Positions 1 to 10,460 of a stretch of DNA of 64,000 nucleotides are shown here, piece by piece. Every line of letters begins with the position of its first letter. Positions within the stretch are counted from its first letter, which is position 1. Made by a program: the position numbers and the translations under genes. The DNA comes from Tridacna crocea. Lineage: Eukaryota > Mollusca > Bivalvia > Cardiida > Cardiidae. A model generated the notes under the pieces. The model saw nothing but the letters and a program-made list of their open reading frames with translations. It was not told where the DNA came from and did not search any database. The DNA lies in the NCBI GenBank assembly GCA_943736015.1, contig OX031060.1, positions 6,151,501 to 6,215,500 of the forward strand, read 5' to 3'.

Positions 1-462
1 ATTTTATACTGCAAAATTTTACCATTCTATCGCTTGACCAGTCTACCTCACGATTAAGTAAGTTATTTAAAAATTTTCTTTATGAATCATATGTTGGCTT
101 GATTAAAATTTTCAAAAAGCATCACCAGTTTTTTTTTTTTTTTTTCAAAACAATTGAGTACGCTGATGAAGAAGAATTTCCCTTCTGAGTGCCCCAATTC
201 AATGAAAACTGACGTCACTGGGAACTGATGTCACTGAAACATTAGCAATACGTGCTAAAATGTGCAGCCAGGCGCATAATCTTGATGTTAAGTTTGAATG
301 ACACCGCCATTTTGAATGTTATGTTGATAGTGTAGTCATGTATACGGGCTCCAGAAAGGGAAACAGCTTTTACGTCAGTCTTGCCAGTGTACTTGATATA
401 TATATATGTTAGTGGCGTATTATCCAATCAGATCACGAGAAAATTCTTTGCAGTGTAATAAA
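1..462 (+). mobile_element. MITE-F copy 1 (5' end at window edge)
   Basis: Begins ATACTGCAAAATTTTACC and ends TTTGCAGTGTAATAAA, the inverted terminal repeat of family F. The interior has the family landmarks: GTGCCCCAATTCAATGAAAA, two TGACGTCACTG/TGATGTCACTG motifs (210-240), CGCCATTTTGAATGTTATGT and GATCACGAGAAA. Positions 31-57 match a piece of MITE-D (CCAGTCTACCTCACGATTAAG), suggesting an insertion or recombination inside F. No coding capacity. Probably mobilised by an unknown element elsewhere. Confidence 0.7.
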
Positions 463-1014
463 CATTCTTTGTTGGAAATAGACAGGTTTTCTGCTAATAA
501 AATAATACAATTGCACTACCATGATTTAACGGAAATACGGATGAATACCACAAAAATGTCAAACAAAACTACTTCAAAAAAGCGATCAAGGTGTTCAGCG
601 AAAATATGGAACTTGAGCTCCCGGATAAAATGTAAATAAAGAGTATTTCTTCCTATGACAGCGCGTAATAAATCAGAAGGCTGTATTCTATATAGGGATA
701 AATCTGTTTAATTAGGCTTTAAGTATTCTCACATTTTCCTTAAAATTTGATATCTACAAATATAATATAACACGTGTAAAATAATTGGAAACCCATGTTG
801 CGTGTCAGGCAGGTATTTGCTTAATCTAAGTTGGTAAAAAGCGTGTGCCAGCTTTACTTCCGTGTGGTCTCGGTGCGTGGCAAGGAGACGAACTTTTTCA
901 GCTCTAAAGGCGAGAGAATTAGCTCTGTTTGTAGACGACATAGATGAAGATCAGACTGACTAGAAGGTTCGGTCTGGTCTTGATCTATGCTAAATGCTTG
1001 TTTAGTCAAGCCTA
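463..1014. other. No gene seen; one decayed MITE-B piece
   Basis: AT-rich sequence. The only structure is at about 944-990, where GATCAGACTGACTAGAAGG and TCTGGTCTTGATCTATG resemble the arms of the MITE-B hairpin. Confidence 0.4.
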
Positions 1015-1383
1015 TTAACTCTTTACCACACAATCCGGACTTTTAACGACCCTGAGAAAGACAACCTTTAAAACATTATGGGAAAAGGAGAAAATGCTGG
1101 TAACCAGCATTTTCTCCTTTTCCCATAATGTTTTCTACCCACTCCAAATCAAGTTTCAATATTTGGATCGCAATTATTTTGTCGTCTGCAAATGAGAAAG
1201 AAAACCTTTGAAAACATTGTGGAAAAAGGAGAAAATGCTGTTAACCAGCAATTTCTCCTTTTCCCATAATGTTTTCTACCCACTCCAAATCAAGTTTCAA
1301 TATTTGGATCGCAATTATTTTGTCGTCTGCAAATGCTTTCAATTTCGACCAGTCCAAAATTTTGTTGTTTGGTAAAAAGTTAA
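1015..1383 (+). mobile_element. MITE-A with internally duplicated hairpin
   Basis: TTAA at both ends (1015-1018, 1380-1383) with the left arm TTAACTCTTTACCACACAAT and right arm TTTGGTAAAAAGTTAA. The hairpin plus right flank is present twice in tandem (period about 140 bp; GAGAAAG at 1053 and 1193), so this copy is 369 bp rather than the usual ~229. Each hairpin is the palindrome centred on CCAGCATTTTCTCC. Confidence 0.85.
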
Positions 1384-1390
1384 ATAAACT

Positions 1391-1667
1391 TGAGCCATAC
1401 TCTATAGAAAGGGGGCTTAATGCATCGCCAAGATTCATGGTACCTAGAAAGTCATCACATACTTAGTTGATTCATAATAGTCACTTTTTTTAAAACAACA
1501 AACTTAATCGTGAGATAGACTGGTCCACGAACATACAGAAAATTGACCAATAGCGGAAAGTTTCGGTTCAGGTCAGCCTGCGCGGACTGCGCAGGCTGGC
1601 CTGGGTCGATACTTTTCGCAGATGCATTAAACCCCCCCCCCCCCCCGTTTTAATAGAGCCTGGCTCA
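1391..1667 (-). mobile_element. MITE-D copy 1
   Basis: Ends GAGCCATACTC and GAGCCTGGCTC. Interior shows the family palindrome around CAGCCTGCGCGGACTGCGCA (1577-1600) and GCAGATGCATTAA near one end. A poly-C run (1631-1646) has expanded in the subterminal region. Starts directly after MITE-A at 1383. Confidence 0.75.
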
Positions 1668-1724
1668 TATCTTTTTGATTTTTAATGGGTTGTAATAAGA
1701 GTCTTCGAAAGAGGCAGAGTTTAT

Positions 1725-1987
1725 ATGAGTCATGCTCTGGCAAAAGGGTGCTTAATGCATCTCCGTTATTCATCACACCAGCCAAAGTCATCACATAATT
1801 ATGGATCAATAAGAACCACATTTTCAAATAACAAACTTGATCGTGAGGTAGACTGGTCCTTTGACAAACAGAAAATTTACAGATAGCGAAAAGTTTCGAC
1901 CCAGGTCAGCCTGCGCAGACTGCGCAGGCTGATCTGGTCGATACTTTTCGCAGATGCATTAAGCCACCTTTTCAAAGAGCATGGCTC
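1725..1987 (-). mobile_element. MITE-D copy 2
   Basis: Terminal repeats GAGTCATGCTCTGGCAAAAG and TTTCAAAGAGCATGGCTC. Core palindrome CAGCCTGCGCAGACTGCGCA lies at about 1907-1930. Same orientation as copy 1, 58 bp away. This is close to the family consensus and the best reference copy in the window. Confidence 0.82.
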
Positions 1988-2398
1988 ATATATTAAGGCC
2001 AGGAAGTGATAAAACCGTTGGATTTGTAAACAGAAATCCCAAGATCATTTCTAGCTGGTGGCGCTAGATACATTGATCGTCCTTGCGCAAGGCATTGCAG
2101 AGTCCAAGCCAAATACAGATAAAACTCTGGGAAGTTATAAATAAGTAGTGTTTCGCTGTGAAACGACTGAAATACAGTTGAAATGTGGCTTCAAAAGCAA
2201 ACCTACTTGTTCGTTATTCTACCTGTTTTGAGCTAAAATCTAGCCTGCTATTGGTATTTTCAATCGGAAGTACCCACCAAATTACCGCCAAGAAAGTTTT
2301 CTCTGCCAAGGAAAAGTAGTTCTGTAACATATTTCGTGGAATAAGATAATTTCTGTTCTGCACTGGACATCAGCGACATATTAAGACTCGAAAAATTA
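1988..2398. other. No gene seen; possible SINE tail remnant
   Basis: Around 2150-2210 GACTGAAATACAGTTGAAAT resembles the 3' region shared by the SINEs in this window. Nothing else is recognisable. Confidence 0.3.
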
Positions 2399-2776
2399 GT
2401 TGTTATGGTAGTGTAATATACACTTCATAGACTGGATAATATCCCCCGAATATATATCATGTACACTGGCAAAACCAACGTAAAGCAACTTCCCTTTCGG
2501 GAGCCCCGTATACATTACTATACAATCAACACAACATCCAAATTGACGGCGTCGATCAAGATTTACATCAAGATTATGCGCCAAGCTGCATGTTTTAGCG
2601 CATATTACCTAGGTTTCAGTGACGTCAGTTCCCAGTGACGTCAGTTTTCATTGAATTGGGGCACTCAGAAGGGAAATTCTACTTCGTCACCGTAGATCTA
2701 CTCATTTTTTAAACCAAACAAAAAAGTAAAATTCGCTTAACAAATGTTGGAATGGTAAAACTTTGCAGTATAATGA
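2399..2776 (-). mobile_element. MITE-F copy 2
   Basis: Right end TTTGCAGTATAATGA. Contains CAGTGACGTCAGTTCCCAGT and a second GTGACGTCAG (about 2615-2650), the GGGGCACTCAGAAGGGAAAT block and CATGTACACTGGCAAAACC. The far end (2399-2440) is diverged from the other copies. Confidence 0.75.
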
Positions 2777-2781
2777 AGTAA

Positions 2782-2847
2782 TTGTACGGTTAGGTGACAG
2801 GGGACTGAGAAACTTGTTCCAAGTCCCCTGCCACCTGACCGCACAAC
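2782..2847. mobile_element. MITE-G, short palindromic copy
   Basis: TTGTACGGTTAGGTGACAGG at the left is the inverse of CCACCTGACCGCACAAC at the right, with a short loop. Same ends as the 140-bp element at 21580-21719. Sits 5 bp from the end of MITE-F, as elsewhere. Confidence 0.65.
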
Positions 2848-2956
2848 TAATAGTCTACTACTAGACAAAAACGATACCTACTAGACCCAAAATTGTGAAG
2901 AAAAGAAATTTAATGAACCATGCTCTGACCAAAAGGGGTTTACTGCATTACATCAA

Positions 2957-3168
2957 GCAAGTGTGGTGTCCGTGGTTGTGGGATAGAGTGTCGGCCTCGT
3001 GACCATGGGGTCCTGAGTTCGATACCCGTGAGCGGGGGTCCACTTTGGGATTTTTCCTTTGCCCAAACATTCGGCGGGAGTACTGGTGTAGTTCCCAGGA
3101 CGCAGAATCGAGAGAAATTGGCATAAATTGTAAGAACTTGTTTCTCAATCGATGTAAAATATATATTT
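2957..3168 (+). mobile_element. SINE-1 copy, tRNA-derived
   Basis: The head resembles a tRNA with a pol III B box (GAGTTCGATACCC, about 3015-3027) and a degenerate A box near 2978-2992. The body contains CGGGAGTACTGGTGTAGTTC and ends CTCAATCGATGTAAAATAT. A second copy of this body is at 60502-60630. Interrupted at its 3' end by MITE-B. Confidence 0.72.
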
Positions 3169-3382
3169 TTAATCCTTTTGCTGCTTATCGCGTCTCGATG
3201 ACCTTTTGCGGACAGTGTAGATCAAGATCAGAGTGCACAGAATGTGCAGTCTGATCTTGGATCTACACTGTCCGATTAGGAGATAGTATTCCCAAAATCA
3301 TAACTTTGAAATGACAGTATTTTGGGTTTTTACTATCGAAAATGAAAATTTTATTTTAGTTATGTAGCAGTATAAGAGTTAA
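3169..3382 (+). mobile_element. MITE-B inserted at the SINE-1 tail
   Basis: TTAA at both ends (3169-3172, 3379-3382). Hairpin of GATCAAGATCAGAGTGCAC and GTGCAGTCTGATCTTGGATC, followed by the family tail TTTTACTATCGAAAATGAAA and TTATGTAGCAGTATAAGAGT. Confidence 0.8.
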
Positions 3383-3560
3383 ACTAAGTCCTCACATAAT
3401 TACGGATCCATAGAATCTGTCTTGTCTCACAACCGATTGAGTCATGAGGAAGGCTGGTCCTTTGACGTGGAGAAAATTGACCGGTAGCAAAATGTTTCGA
3501 CTCAGGTCAGCCTGCGCGGACTGCTCAGACTGATTTAGTAGATACTTTTAGCATATCGTC

Positions 3561-3629
3561 GGTTTACTTCAAAAACCTCGTAACTACAGCTTGAAACAAA
3601 CTGCAGTTACGAGGTTTATGAAGTAAACC
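3561..3629. mobile_element. MITE-I hairpin 1
   Basis: Near-perfect palindrome: GGTTTACTTCAAAAACCTCG and its inverse CGAGGTTTATGAAGTAAACC flank a centre of CTACAGCTTGAAACAAACTG. Coding is excluded by the symmetry. Confidence 0.7.
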
Positions 3630-3643
3630 CTTATCATATCGTC

Positions 3644-3711
3644 GGTTTACTTTAAAAAAATCGTAACTACAACTTGAAACAAGCTGTAGTTACGAGGTGT
3701 TTGAAGTAAAC
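3644..3711. mobile_element. MITE-I hairpin 2
   Basis: Second copy of the same palindrome 15 bp after the first, with the same preceding CATATCGTC. Either a tandem duplication or a second insertion beside the first. Confidence 0.7.
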
Positions 3712-3956
3712 AGAACGGATATGTATAGAAGACACCCCTTTTATGTAGTAAGGCTCATTCAATGCAATACGTTAAAAATAACGGTATTATATGATACAAA
3801 TTCATCATTTTTTCAAAATTACTTCTATTTAAAAAAAAGGTGATAAATTGCGTAGATATCTTTTTCCTTACTTCTTACGGGATGAATACACAAAAAAGGA
3901 GAATTTATAATGATTAATTACAGGCTATAGAGAAACGGATAATAGAGAATATACTC

Positions 3957-4196
3957 TGGTCCTTAGACTGCTAAGTGTGACACAAGGACGTTTTGCGGAC
4001 AGTGTAGATCCAAGATCAGACTGCACAGAATGTGCTGTCTGATCTTGGATCTACACTGTCCTATAAAGAGATATCTTCCCCCCCCCCCCCACACACACAC
4101 ACAAACCCAAAACCCAAAGAAAAAAATATCTTTTTTTTGTTTTATATTATCGACTTGAAAGGAACATTCCACACACTTAGAAGGGTAAGAGTTCAT
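3957..4196 (+). mobile_element. MITE-B, decayed
   Basis: Hairpin GATCCAAGATCAGACTGCAC / GTGCTGTCTGATCTTGGATC with flanks TTTTGCGGACAGTGTAGATC and GACTGCTAAGTG. A poly-C/(CA)n run (4080-4105) interrupts the right half. No TTAA remains at the left end. Confidence 0.65.
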
Positions 4197-4528
4197 ATCA
4201 TTTCCATAATTGCATTTCTTGACTTTTTATTTTAATAGTGTTTCGTGGCGACGGAATAATTTCAACATCCCTATTTATCAGTTAACGGAATTTAACTCTT
4301 TATCACATTATAAATCTTTAGACTTGTCCAAATCAAAAACAACTGCGAAAGAACAAAACAAAAAAGAACTGCGTTACTAGGGCTCGATTCACATCCAATA
4401 AAAAAACATTTGCAGACAATACATGTGTCTCAAAATCTATGACCTGTCTTTCATATGGTAGAAAACATTGTGAGAGAACAATGGGTTTTGTTTTTCAAAC
4501 ATTGGGTTGTTTTGAAAATTAAGGAGTA

Positions 4529-5159
4529 TTAAGGATGGGTACCCTACTAGGATTCTCTGTAACATCGCCTTTCTTTGCCGAAAAACGAGAGTATTCGGCT
4601 AAGACTCGGGTAAATCCGTAATCGATCGGCTGATAGACGCTGGTTTCCCGCATCGATTACAGATAACCCGAGTCTTAGCCTAATACCATTCGGCATTCCT
4701 CGGGTGATAGGAGCCATCAAATGCTTCGGCTGTATCTGATGGATTGATATGCAGCAGATCGGTACATTCATTGCCCGTAAATACGCCGGTTTACAGCTCT
4801 GTGAATTGTCAGGCCCCTCTTACAAAAGAAAACTTGAGTTTCAATTTTCTATCGAAATCTTGCTAACTATATATCAGTTGACAAACAGTTGGTACATTCA
4901 TTTTTATGCGGTTATCAATTCCAATTAAAGTTTTCATCGACAGATAGACAGATGGAAATAACTTCATCGAGGTTGTTTATGTCGTTTCTAAACGACTGAC
5001 AGTGGCGCGCCATGTATAAGATCACGTGATTAGCAGTTCAAATGGAAACGATCGTTGATACGGACGAGGTACGGAATCGGCCGAGTTGTGACAAGTGAGC
5101 CGAATCTATACGAAGAAAGGCGATATTACACGAATCCCATTACGGTGCTTTACCCTTAA
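4529..5159. mobile_element. MITE-J, 631-bp TTAA-flanked element
   Basis: TTAA at 4529-4532 and 5156-5159. The ends are inverted repeats: GGATTCTCTGTAACATCGCC and TTTCTTTGCCG on the left pair with AAGAAAGGCGATATTACACG on the right. An internal palindrome at 4597-4680 is built from GGCTAAGACTCGGGT and ACCCGAGTCTTAGCC. No coding frame longer than 75 codons. TTAA and terminal G-runs resemble piggyBac-type ends. Only copy in this window. Confidence 0.68.
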
Positions 5160-5493
5160 CGAACCCAGTTATGGTGACATCTAATTTTCTCTCCAACAGG
5201 TAAATATATTAGATAACGGAACTTGAAATTAATTTAAACATAATATTAATGCTCTTAATACTAAGGTTTCAGGTTTTATTGCCATAAAAAGAAATATTAA
5301 ATTCCACCTGTTTTTGTTAAGAGACATTCCAGTTTTTTTTGGAAAAAAAATCTTTTCACAAAATTTAATCTATTGCATTGTATTTTTTTTTTCTTTTGAC
5401 ATTCCCTTGCAGACGGGTCTAGTTTCTGTTTTATCATTTTCATCGGAGCCTTGTTAGTTATTTACTGAATAGAATAGAATGAATATGTTTCAT

Positions 5494-5825
5494 TTAACCC
5501 TTTACCATACAATGACAACTTTTATCGACCCTGAGGTAAGAGCCTTTCGAAAACATTGTGGGAAAAGAAAATGCTGGTAACCAATGTTTTCTACCCTTCC
5601 CAAATCAAATTTCCAAACGCCAAATTTCTACACTGGTCCGAATTGAAAGCATTTTTTAAACGACAAATCTGACTCCAATATGCAGTTTACTCTGGGAAGA
5701 ATACAAAACATTGTGGGGAAAGGCGAAAATGCTGTTTAACCATCATTTTCTCCTTTTCCTACATTTTTGTCAAAAGCTCTCTCTCTACTAGAAGTTAGGT
5801 GTTAAAACTCGGGATTTAGTAAAGG
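5494..5825. mobile_element. MITE-A composite of two opposed decayed copies
   Basis: Left end TTAACCCTTTACCATACAAT in plus orientation with a hairpin that lost one arm, then a second hairpin region (about 5700-5765) and a minus-orientation end (AAACTCGGGATTTAGTAAAG). Likely two insertions merged by deletion. Confidence 0.55.
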
Positions 5826-6009
5826 TCAGGTATACTCTCAGTCAAATCGTCGTTACGCACTTGTTCGAAGCCCATGGCATAAGATTTTGATTATTGCTGC
5901 GGCAACGGTTTTTAACTCCACAAAGAATTATTAACAGAAGGACTGTCGAGACATTTTGCTATTTGTAGACAGTTTACCTTATGATTTACTTGGCTGATAT
6001 ATTTGATTC

Positions 6010-6275
6010 GTTGCATTGGAGCTTAACGCCACTTTAACAGCTAAGGTCAGATCATGGCGGTTGGTGACGCAGATGTGTTTCCTGGCTTTTTTTTTAGCCC
6101 AGTACTAACACAACTTTCTTTCTAAAGCCACCGACTACTTTTCTCACATGCTTCAGCTGAGGTGAGATGCGAAAATACGCCGGAAAGAAAGTTTGCCTCA
6201 ACCGGGTGTCAAACTCACAACCACCAGGTCAAGAGTCCGACACGCTCACCACTGAGCCACCCGGGCGGACCTGGC
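6010..6275 (-). mobile_element. SINE-2 copy with tRNA-like head
   Basis: Read on the minus strand it begins GTCCGCCCGGGTGGCTCAGT, with A box TGGCTCAGTGGTGAGCG and B box-like GGTTGTGAGTTTGACACCC. The body ends near TTAAAGTGGCGTTAA. A truncated relative is at 63055-63245. Confidence 0.72.
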
Positions 6276-6416
6276 TGTAATACTAATTGGACTTTACAGA
6301 TCCATAACTATATGTTGACGTTCTTGGTATGAAGCATTCCGGGGATGTATCACATCCCCTTTTGCCGGGGCATTGGTCTTTCATAATTGTCGTTGACCTT
6401 TCACAAAGACAGACCT

Positions 6417-6607
6417 GGGCCCGTATTCAGCAACCTTTTTAAGAATATTCTTTGTCGTGCTCTTCACGATTATCCGACTGTGAAAGTAACAGAACTTCTG
6501 ATTGGCTAAACCAAACGGTTTAGCCAGTCAGAAGTTCTGTTGCTTTCACATTGACGAAATTCTGAAGAATAAGACCAAGAATGTTCTTGGTTCGTGAATA
6601 TGGGCCC
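6417..6607. mobile_element. MITE-H copy 1
   Basis: 191-bp near-complete palindrome: GGGCCCGTATTCAGCAACC pairs with GGTTCGTGAATATGGGCCC, and the inner arms contain AACAGAACTTCTGATTGGCT and AGCCAGTCAGAAGTTCTGTT. Two further copies at 42767-43020 and 44478-44668. Confidence 0.8.
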
Positions 6608-7328
6608 TGTTTTTTTTGTGGACCTAGAAACTTAAGGCTACCCAGATGATTGACTTCTTTATTTGCTGCAATAACCTGATTCTGGTGGGTTTATAGTACT
6701 CTGTTGCACACTTTCTAGATATTTTTATTCTAGCACTGTGCATTGAGGATCTTGATTCCTAAAGATACATGTAATTTGAAAATTTCAGGCCTTTCTGTAT
6801 ATAGATTAACAACACAGTAAAAGAACACTAAAGGACTTAACCTAGGGCAAGGTTGTGCTGTTCTCTTTTCCCCAACGGATTACATTTAGAAATTATTAAT
6901 CATCTGTTTTGACTCTAATTGTGGTTGCGCACCCAGGCCTTAGACCCTGACATAAAAATATAATTAAGAAAAACAACCATACAAACAAGCAAAAAGGACG
7001 AAAGTGTCATTTGATTCGTGTAAAAGACTGCATAGCGGCAGCCTTGTACTGGAAAAACTAAGAAAACACATCAATGGGTTACGGTCGTGGTATAACTGAA
7101 GTACATGCACGTTTGAAAGCGTGCATTTACAGCATCCAAATAATGGCAAAGTAACTTTCTTTCTATCCTTCCGACATCCACAGTCTAGATGATGCCCAAT
7201 AATATTTCACGGGATGGTACAGTACCTTTATGTCAGGGATGTTGCACCGCGGGAACCTGTCAACGGTGCAGCGACACGTGTTGATATCGTGACACTTTCA
7301 TATATTTGTCAGTATTTTCCTATTACAG
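6608..7328. other. No gene recognised
   Basis: AT-rich non-repetitive sequence. No frame with recognisable protein features and no repeat seen. Confidence 0.4.
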
Positions 7329-7399
7329 AGTACAATAACGGTAGATTAGCTTTAGAAAATGTTTGACAGCTTCTGGAATCTGACGGCTTACTACGGAAG
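7329..7399 (+). other. Candidate small exon with good splice signals
   Basis: A pyrimidine-rich acceptor (TTTTCCTATTACAG) ends at 7328 and a strong donor (GGAAG|GTATGT) begins at 7400. An ATG at 7359 would give a 14-residue start, MFDSFWNLTAYYGR, running in frame into the donor. I do not recognise the peptide. No convincing downstream partner exon is visible before the MITE-A at 7501, so an intron would have to span repeats. Could equally be chance. Confidence 0.18.
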
Positions 7400-7500
7400 G
7401 TATGTAGGGACACCATATTTCTTTTTAATCTTCTAACTTTGTAGCGATTTCTGAGGTATCAGAACCTAATAACTTCAGTTCTTAACCCATTACCACCATT

Positions 7501-7722
7501 TTAACCCATTACCATTACTTTTGACGACCCTGAGAGAGAAGCCTTTAGAAAACCTAATGGGAAAAAGGAGAAAATGCTGGTAACCAGCATTTTCTCCCTT
7601 TCCAACAATGTTTTCTACCCTTCACAAAACGAACTTCAAATTTTCAGTAACTTTTATTTTGTCGTCTGCAAATACTTTCGATTTGGACAAACGCAAAATA
7701 TTGTCAGATTATAATGAGTTAA
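7501..7722 (+). mobile_element. MITE-A
   Basis: TTAACCCATTACC left end (a second TTAACCCATTACCA at 7482 lies just before it) and TTAA at 7719-7722. Hairpin GAGAAAATGCTGGTAACCAG intact; right arm AATTTTCAGTAACTTTTATT then TTGTCGTCTGC. Confidence 0.8.
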
Positions 7723-8654
7723 TTAACAGCTTTCGTTGGTGTTTTTTTTTTCAGTTTTCCATACACTTAATTCATTTTTGGCACTTGAGGTCACATGATT
7801 GGTGTCGTAAACTTGATGTTATGAACCACAGATGAACGATATTGAGAAGCAAATTGGACTATGAAAAAAATCTATATACTTTTCCGCCGTTACAATTACA
7901 CGATGGAATATTCTTTTGCCTGTGTAACAGACTATGAGAAAAATGTCAGGACTGTTTGATTCAATGAAAACCAATTTCCATATGTTCCTGCTGCTTTGCC
8001 ACTCAGAGTTGCTTCACCCCACATGAAAATATCAAAGTAATGGGCAGGGTTATGAAAATGCTGAAAATTATTGATGAAAAACCAGAAAGTCAGCACAGAG
8101 CCACGAGGTATATAAAACATAATTATATTAACAGTATAATACAATATGGCAAAACCTATTCAAATTATATAAATGGTAAGTCAGTTGTCCTTTTTAGACA
8201 TAACTTTCTGTCTTTCCATCAGTCTCTACCTTGTTCGAAACGAAAAAGCAAGATAGATAAATGCAGTGATGGGTGACAAAGCATAAGGAACGAACTCTGT
8301 AGAACTTTCACCAAGCCTCAGAAGGAGTTTTGGTAGGGTAAGGATGTATACAATCTCATGGCGTAAGCTTTGGGCCACCTCGGCTAGGCTGAAACCCCTC
8401 TAGCGGCCAAAAGTGAACAATTTGAATGGCAAACTGCAGACAAATTTACTTCATACCTTTTAAAAGTAATGATGTTACAGTGAGCCTGATAATGTATGAC
8501 TGTGGAATATGTTAAAGTAGAAAAATGTATTCTAAAACTAGAACAAAAGTTTCCAACTTTTGTGCTAGTTTTACAATACATTTTTCTGCCAGCGAGCGAA
8601 ATTATGACGGTTATACTGCATCACGTTGACAGGCTCATAACATCTTCCATACTC
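7723..8654. other. No gene recognised; short inverted repeat at about 8524-8583
   Basis: AATGTATTCTAAAACTAG and CTAGTTTTACAATACATT form an imperfect hairpin. The ATG frames here are short and unlike any family I know. Confidence 0.35.
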
Positions 8655-8883
8655 TTAACCCTTTCCCAAATGACAAACTTTTGGACTAGACCAAGTTGAA
8701 AGCATTTGCAGACGACAATTCAACTCTTGCTGAAAAGATGATTTCTGTCTATGATAGGGTAGAAAACATTGTGGGAAAAGGAGAAAATGCTGGTTACCAG
8801 CATTTTCTCCTTTTCCCACAAGGTTTTCAAAAGGCTACTATTCCAGACCCGTAAAAACCAGGGATTGTTTGGGAAAGGGTTAA
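8655..8883 (-). mobile_element. MITE-A, full length
   Basis: 229 bp, TTAACCCTTTCCCAAATGAC to TTTGGGAAAGGGTTAA, TTAA at both ends. The palindrome is complete except one base (CACAAGG for CACAATG). A near-identical copy is at 50450-50679. Confidence 0.88.
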
Positions 8884-9400
8884 TTGGTATGAATCAAATT
8901 TCTCTGTATGCTGACCTCCAATTGTCACATCGGGAACTAGTGGGTCCCGAAGGTAATCCATATACCTGTACGAGCACGTTCCCCAAATTCTTCTACCAAA
9001 GAATACACTTTTTTTTCAACACGGGCAAGGAAAGCGTTCAAAAACATCGTGAGAAAAATAGACATTGGTAGAGAACAAATTTTTCTCTTTTTTTCTCGGC
9101 CATAATGGCTCCTTTCTTTTATACGACAATTCTTCATTTGAGCAAAGTTTAAAATGGTAATGGCATAATATAGAGTAGTCTGGATTGATCTCGTGCTGTA
9201 AAGCGTTTAAAAAAAGTGATATGCAATGAATTAAAATGACGAGCCTGGAATGACGCGTGAACAAGTCTCGGTTGCTGTCAAATGCAACACGATCAGTGTG
9301 CGTTTAGACGCTTGGCTTACAGGCGTGACACAGCGGAAGTTTATTATGGGCATCTAAGGGAGTGGTGAAGCCATATTGGATTTCAACTTTCAGTTGTCAT
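8884..9400. other. No gene recognised; decayed MITE-A-like patch
   Basis: 9030-9110 carries AACATCGTGAGAAAAA and TTTTTCTCGGCC, faint traces of a MITE-A hairpin. Otherwise nothing. Confidence 0.25.
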
Positions 9401-9630
9401 AAACCCCTTTACCAAACAATCCTGACTCTGTGCGACCTTGGACTAAAAATATCACTGTGGAAAGAGGAGGAAAGGGTGGTATACATAACACAGCATCTTT
9501 TCCCTATCTCACAAAGTTTTCTACCCTCTCCAACATCAAATTCCGTACTTACAGCCTTATCTTATTTCTTGTCTTCAAAAGCTTTTAGTTTGGACAAGTC
9601 TAAAGTTTTATCGTTTTGTAAAGAGATCAT
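9401..9630 (+). mobile_element. MITE-A, strongly diverged
   Basis: Keeps CCCTTTACCAAACAATCC, GTTTTCTACCCTCTCC, TTGTCTTCAAAAGCTTTTAG and GGACAAGTCTAAAGTTTT in family order. Hairpin decayed. An older insertion than its neighbours. Confidence 0.55.
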
Positions 9631-10231
9631 CATACGCGGCAGACGTTATCCTAGGGTCGTCCATGTTTTACTGAAATTCTATACTTAACTTGAAGGCTGC
9701 ACTGTTAATAAAAGTAAAAAATAATCTGGTGGAAAAAAAGGGGAGAGCACTAGCTTACACAGACCTTCGACTGCAATGCGACTTCATTGCCACTGAAAAA
9801 AATGACAATCGCAGTGAAGTTGCGAAGGTCTCCAAGAGGTTGCAATGGCGTTGCCGAAAGGTTGCTGGACTCAATTTAATCTTAAATTATCTTTTATTTT
9901 GTTGGCTTTTTCTAATCCATTCTTTTTCTTAGATGGCCTCCTGGAATTTGCAACTGGATGCGTGCCCTTATTTTTTCTTCGATATGGCTGGGGCGGGACT
10001 TGAAATTAACTTCCATCGAATGTAGATTTAGGAATTCACCATTTCGTTATTATTACAGTCTATTTTCCTCAATTTTTTTCCCTTTTCTATCAAATTTATA
10101 TATTTTGCTTGCTTTTCTAGTCCATCTTGCTTTCTTAAATGTGTGTATTTGAAATTAGCACCCTAATAACAAGCATGTTGCTCAATTCATCCGTCTGATC
10201 GAAAAAGTAAGTAGTATGATGATTTTTTTTC
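9631..10231. other. No gene recognised; small inverted repeat near 9760-9830
   Basis: AGACCTTCGACTGC and GCGAAGGTCT face each other around repeated GACTTCATTGC/GTGAAGTTGC. Otherwise AT-rich, unremarkable. Confidence 0.35.
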
Positions 10232-10460
10232 TTGACCCATTACCACACAATCCCTACTTTTGACGCCCCTGAGAAAGAAGCCTTTAGAAAACATTGTGGG
10301 AAAAGGAGAAAATGCTGGTAACCAGCATTTTCTCCTTTTCCCACAATGTTTTCTACCCTTCACAAAACAAATTTCAAATTTTCAATCACCTTTATTTTGT
10401 CGTCTGCAAATGCTTTCAATATGGACCAGTCTATAATATTGTCGTTTGGTAATGTGTTAA
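10232..10460 (+). mobile_element. MITE-A, full length
   Basis: Left TTGACCCATTACCACACAAT (TTAA mutated to TTGA), right GGTAATGTGTTAA. Palindrome AACATTGTGGGAAAAGGAG / CTCCTTTTCCCACAATGTT perfect. Belongs to the subgroup with CTACTTTTGACGCCCCTGAG in the left arm. Confidence 0.88.

Larger units (their letters stand above)
2914..3556 (-). mobile_element. MITE-D copy 3, split by a SINE and a MITE-B
   Basis: D sequence occupies 2914-2956 (ACCATGCTCTGACCAAAAGG end) and resumes at about 3383 with AAGTCCTCACATAATTACGG, continuing through the core CAGCCTGCGCGGACTG to about 3556. The split falls in the D motif CAAGCAAGTC..CACATAATT; AAGT appears on both sides of the insert, consistent with a short target duplication. 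Confidence 0.7.

Noticed and set aside
4597-4680. Independent hairpin element
   Set aside because: Lies within the TTAA-bounded MITE-J and is better seen as part of it.
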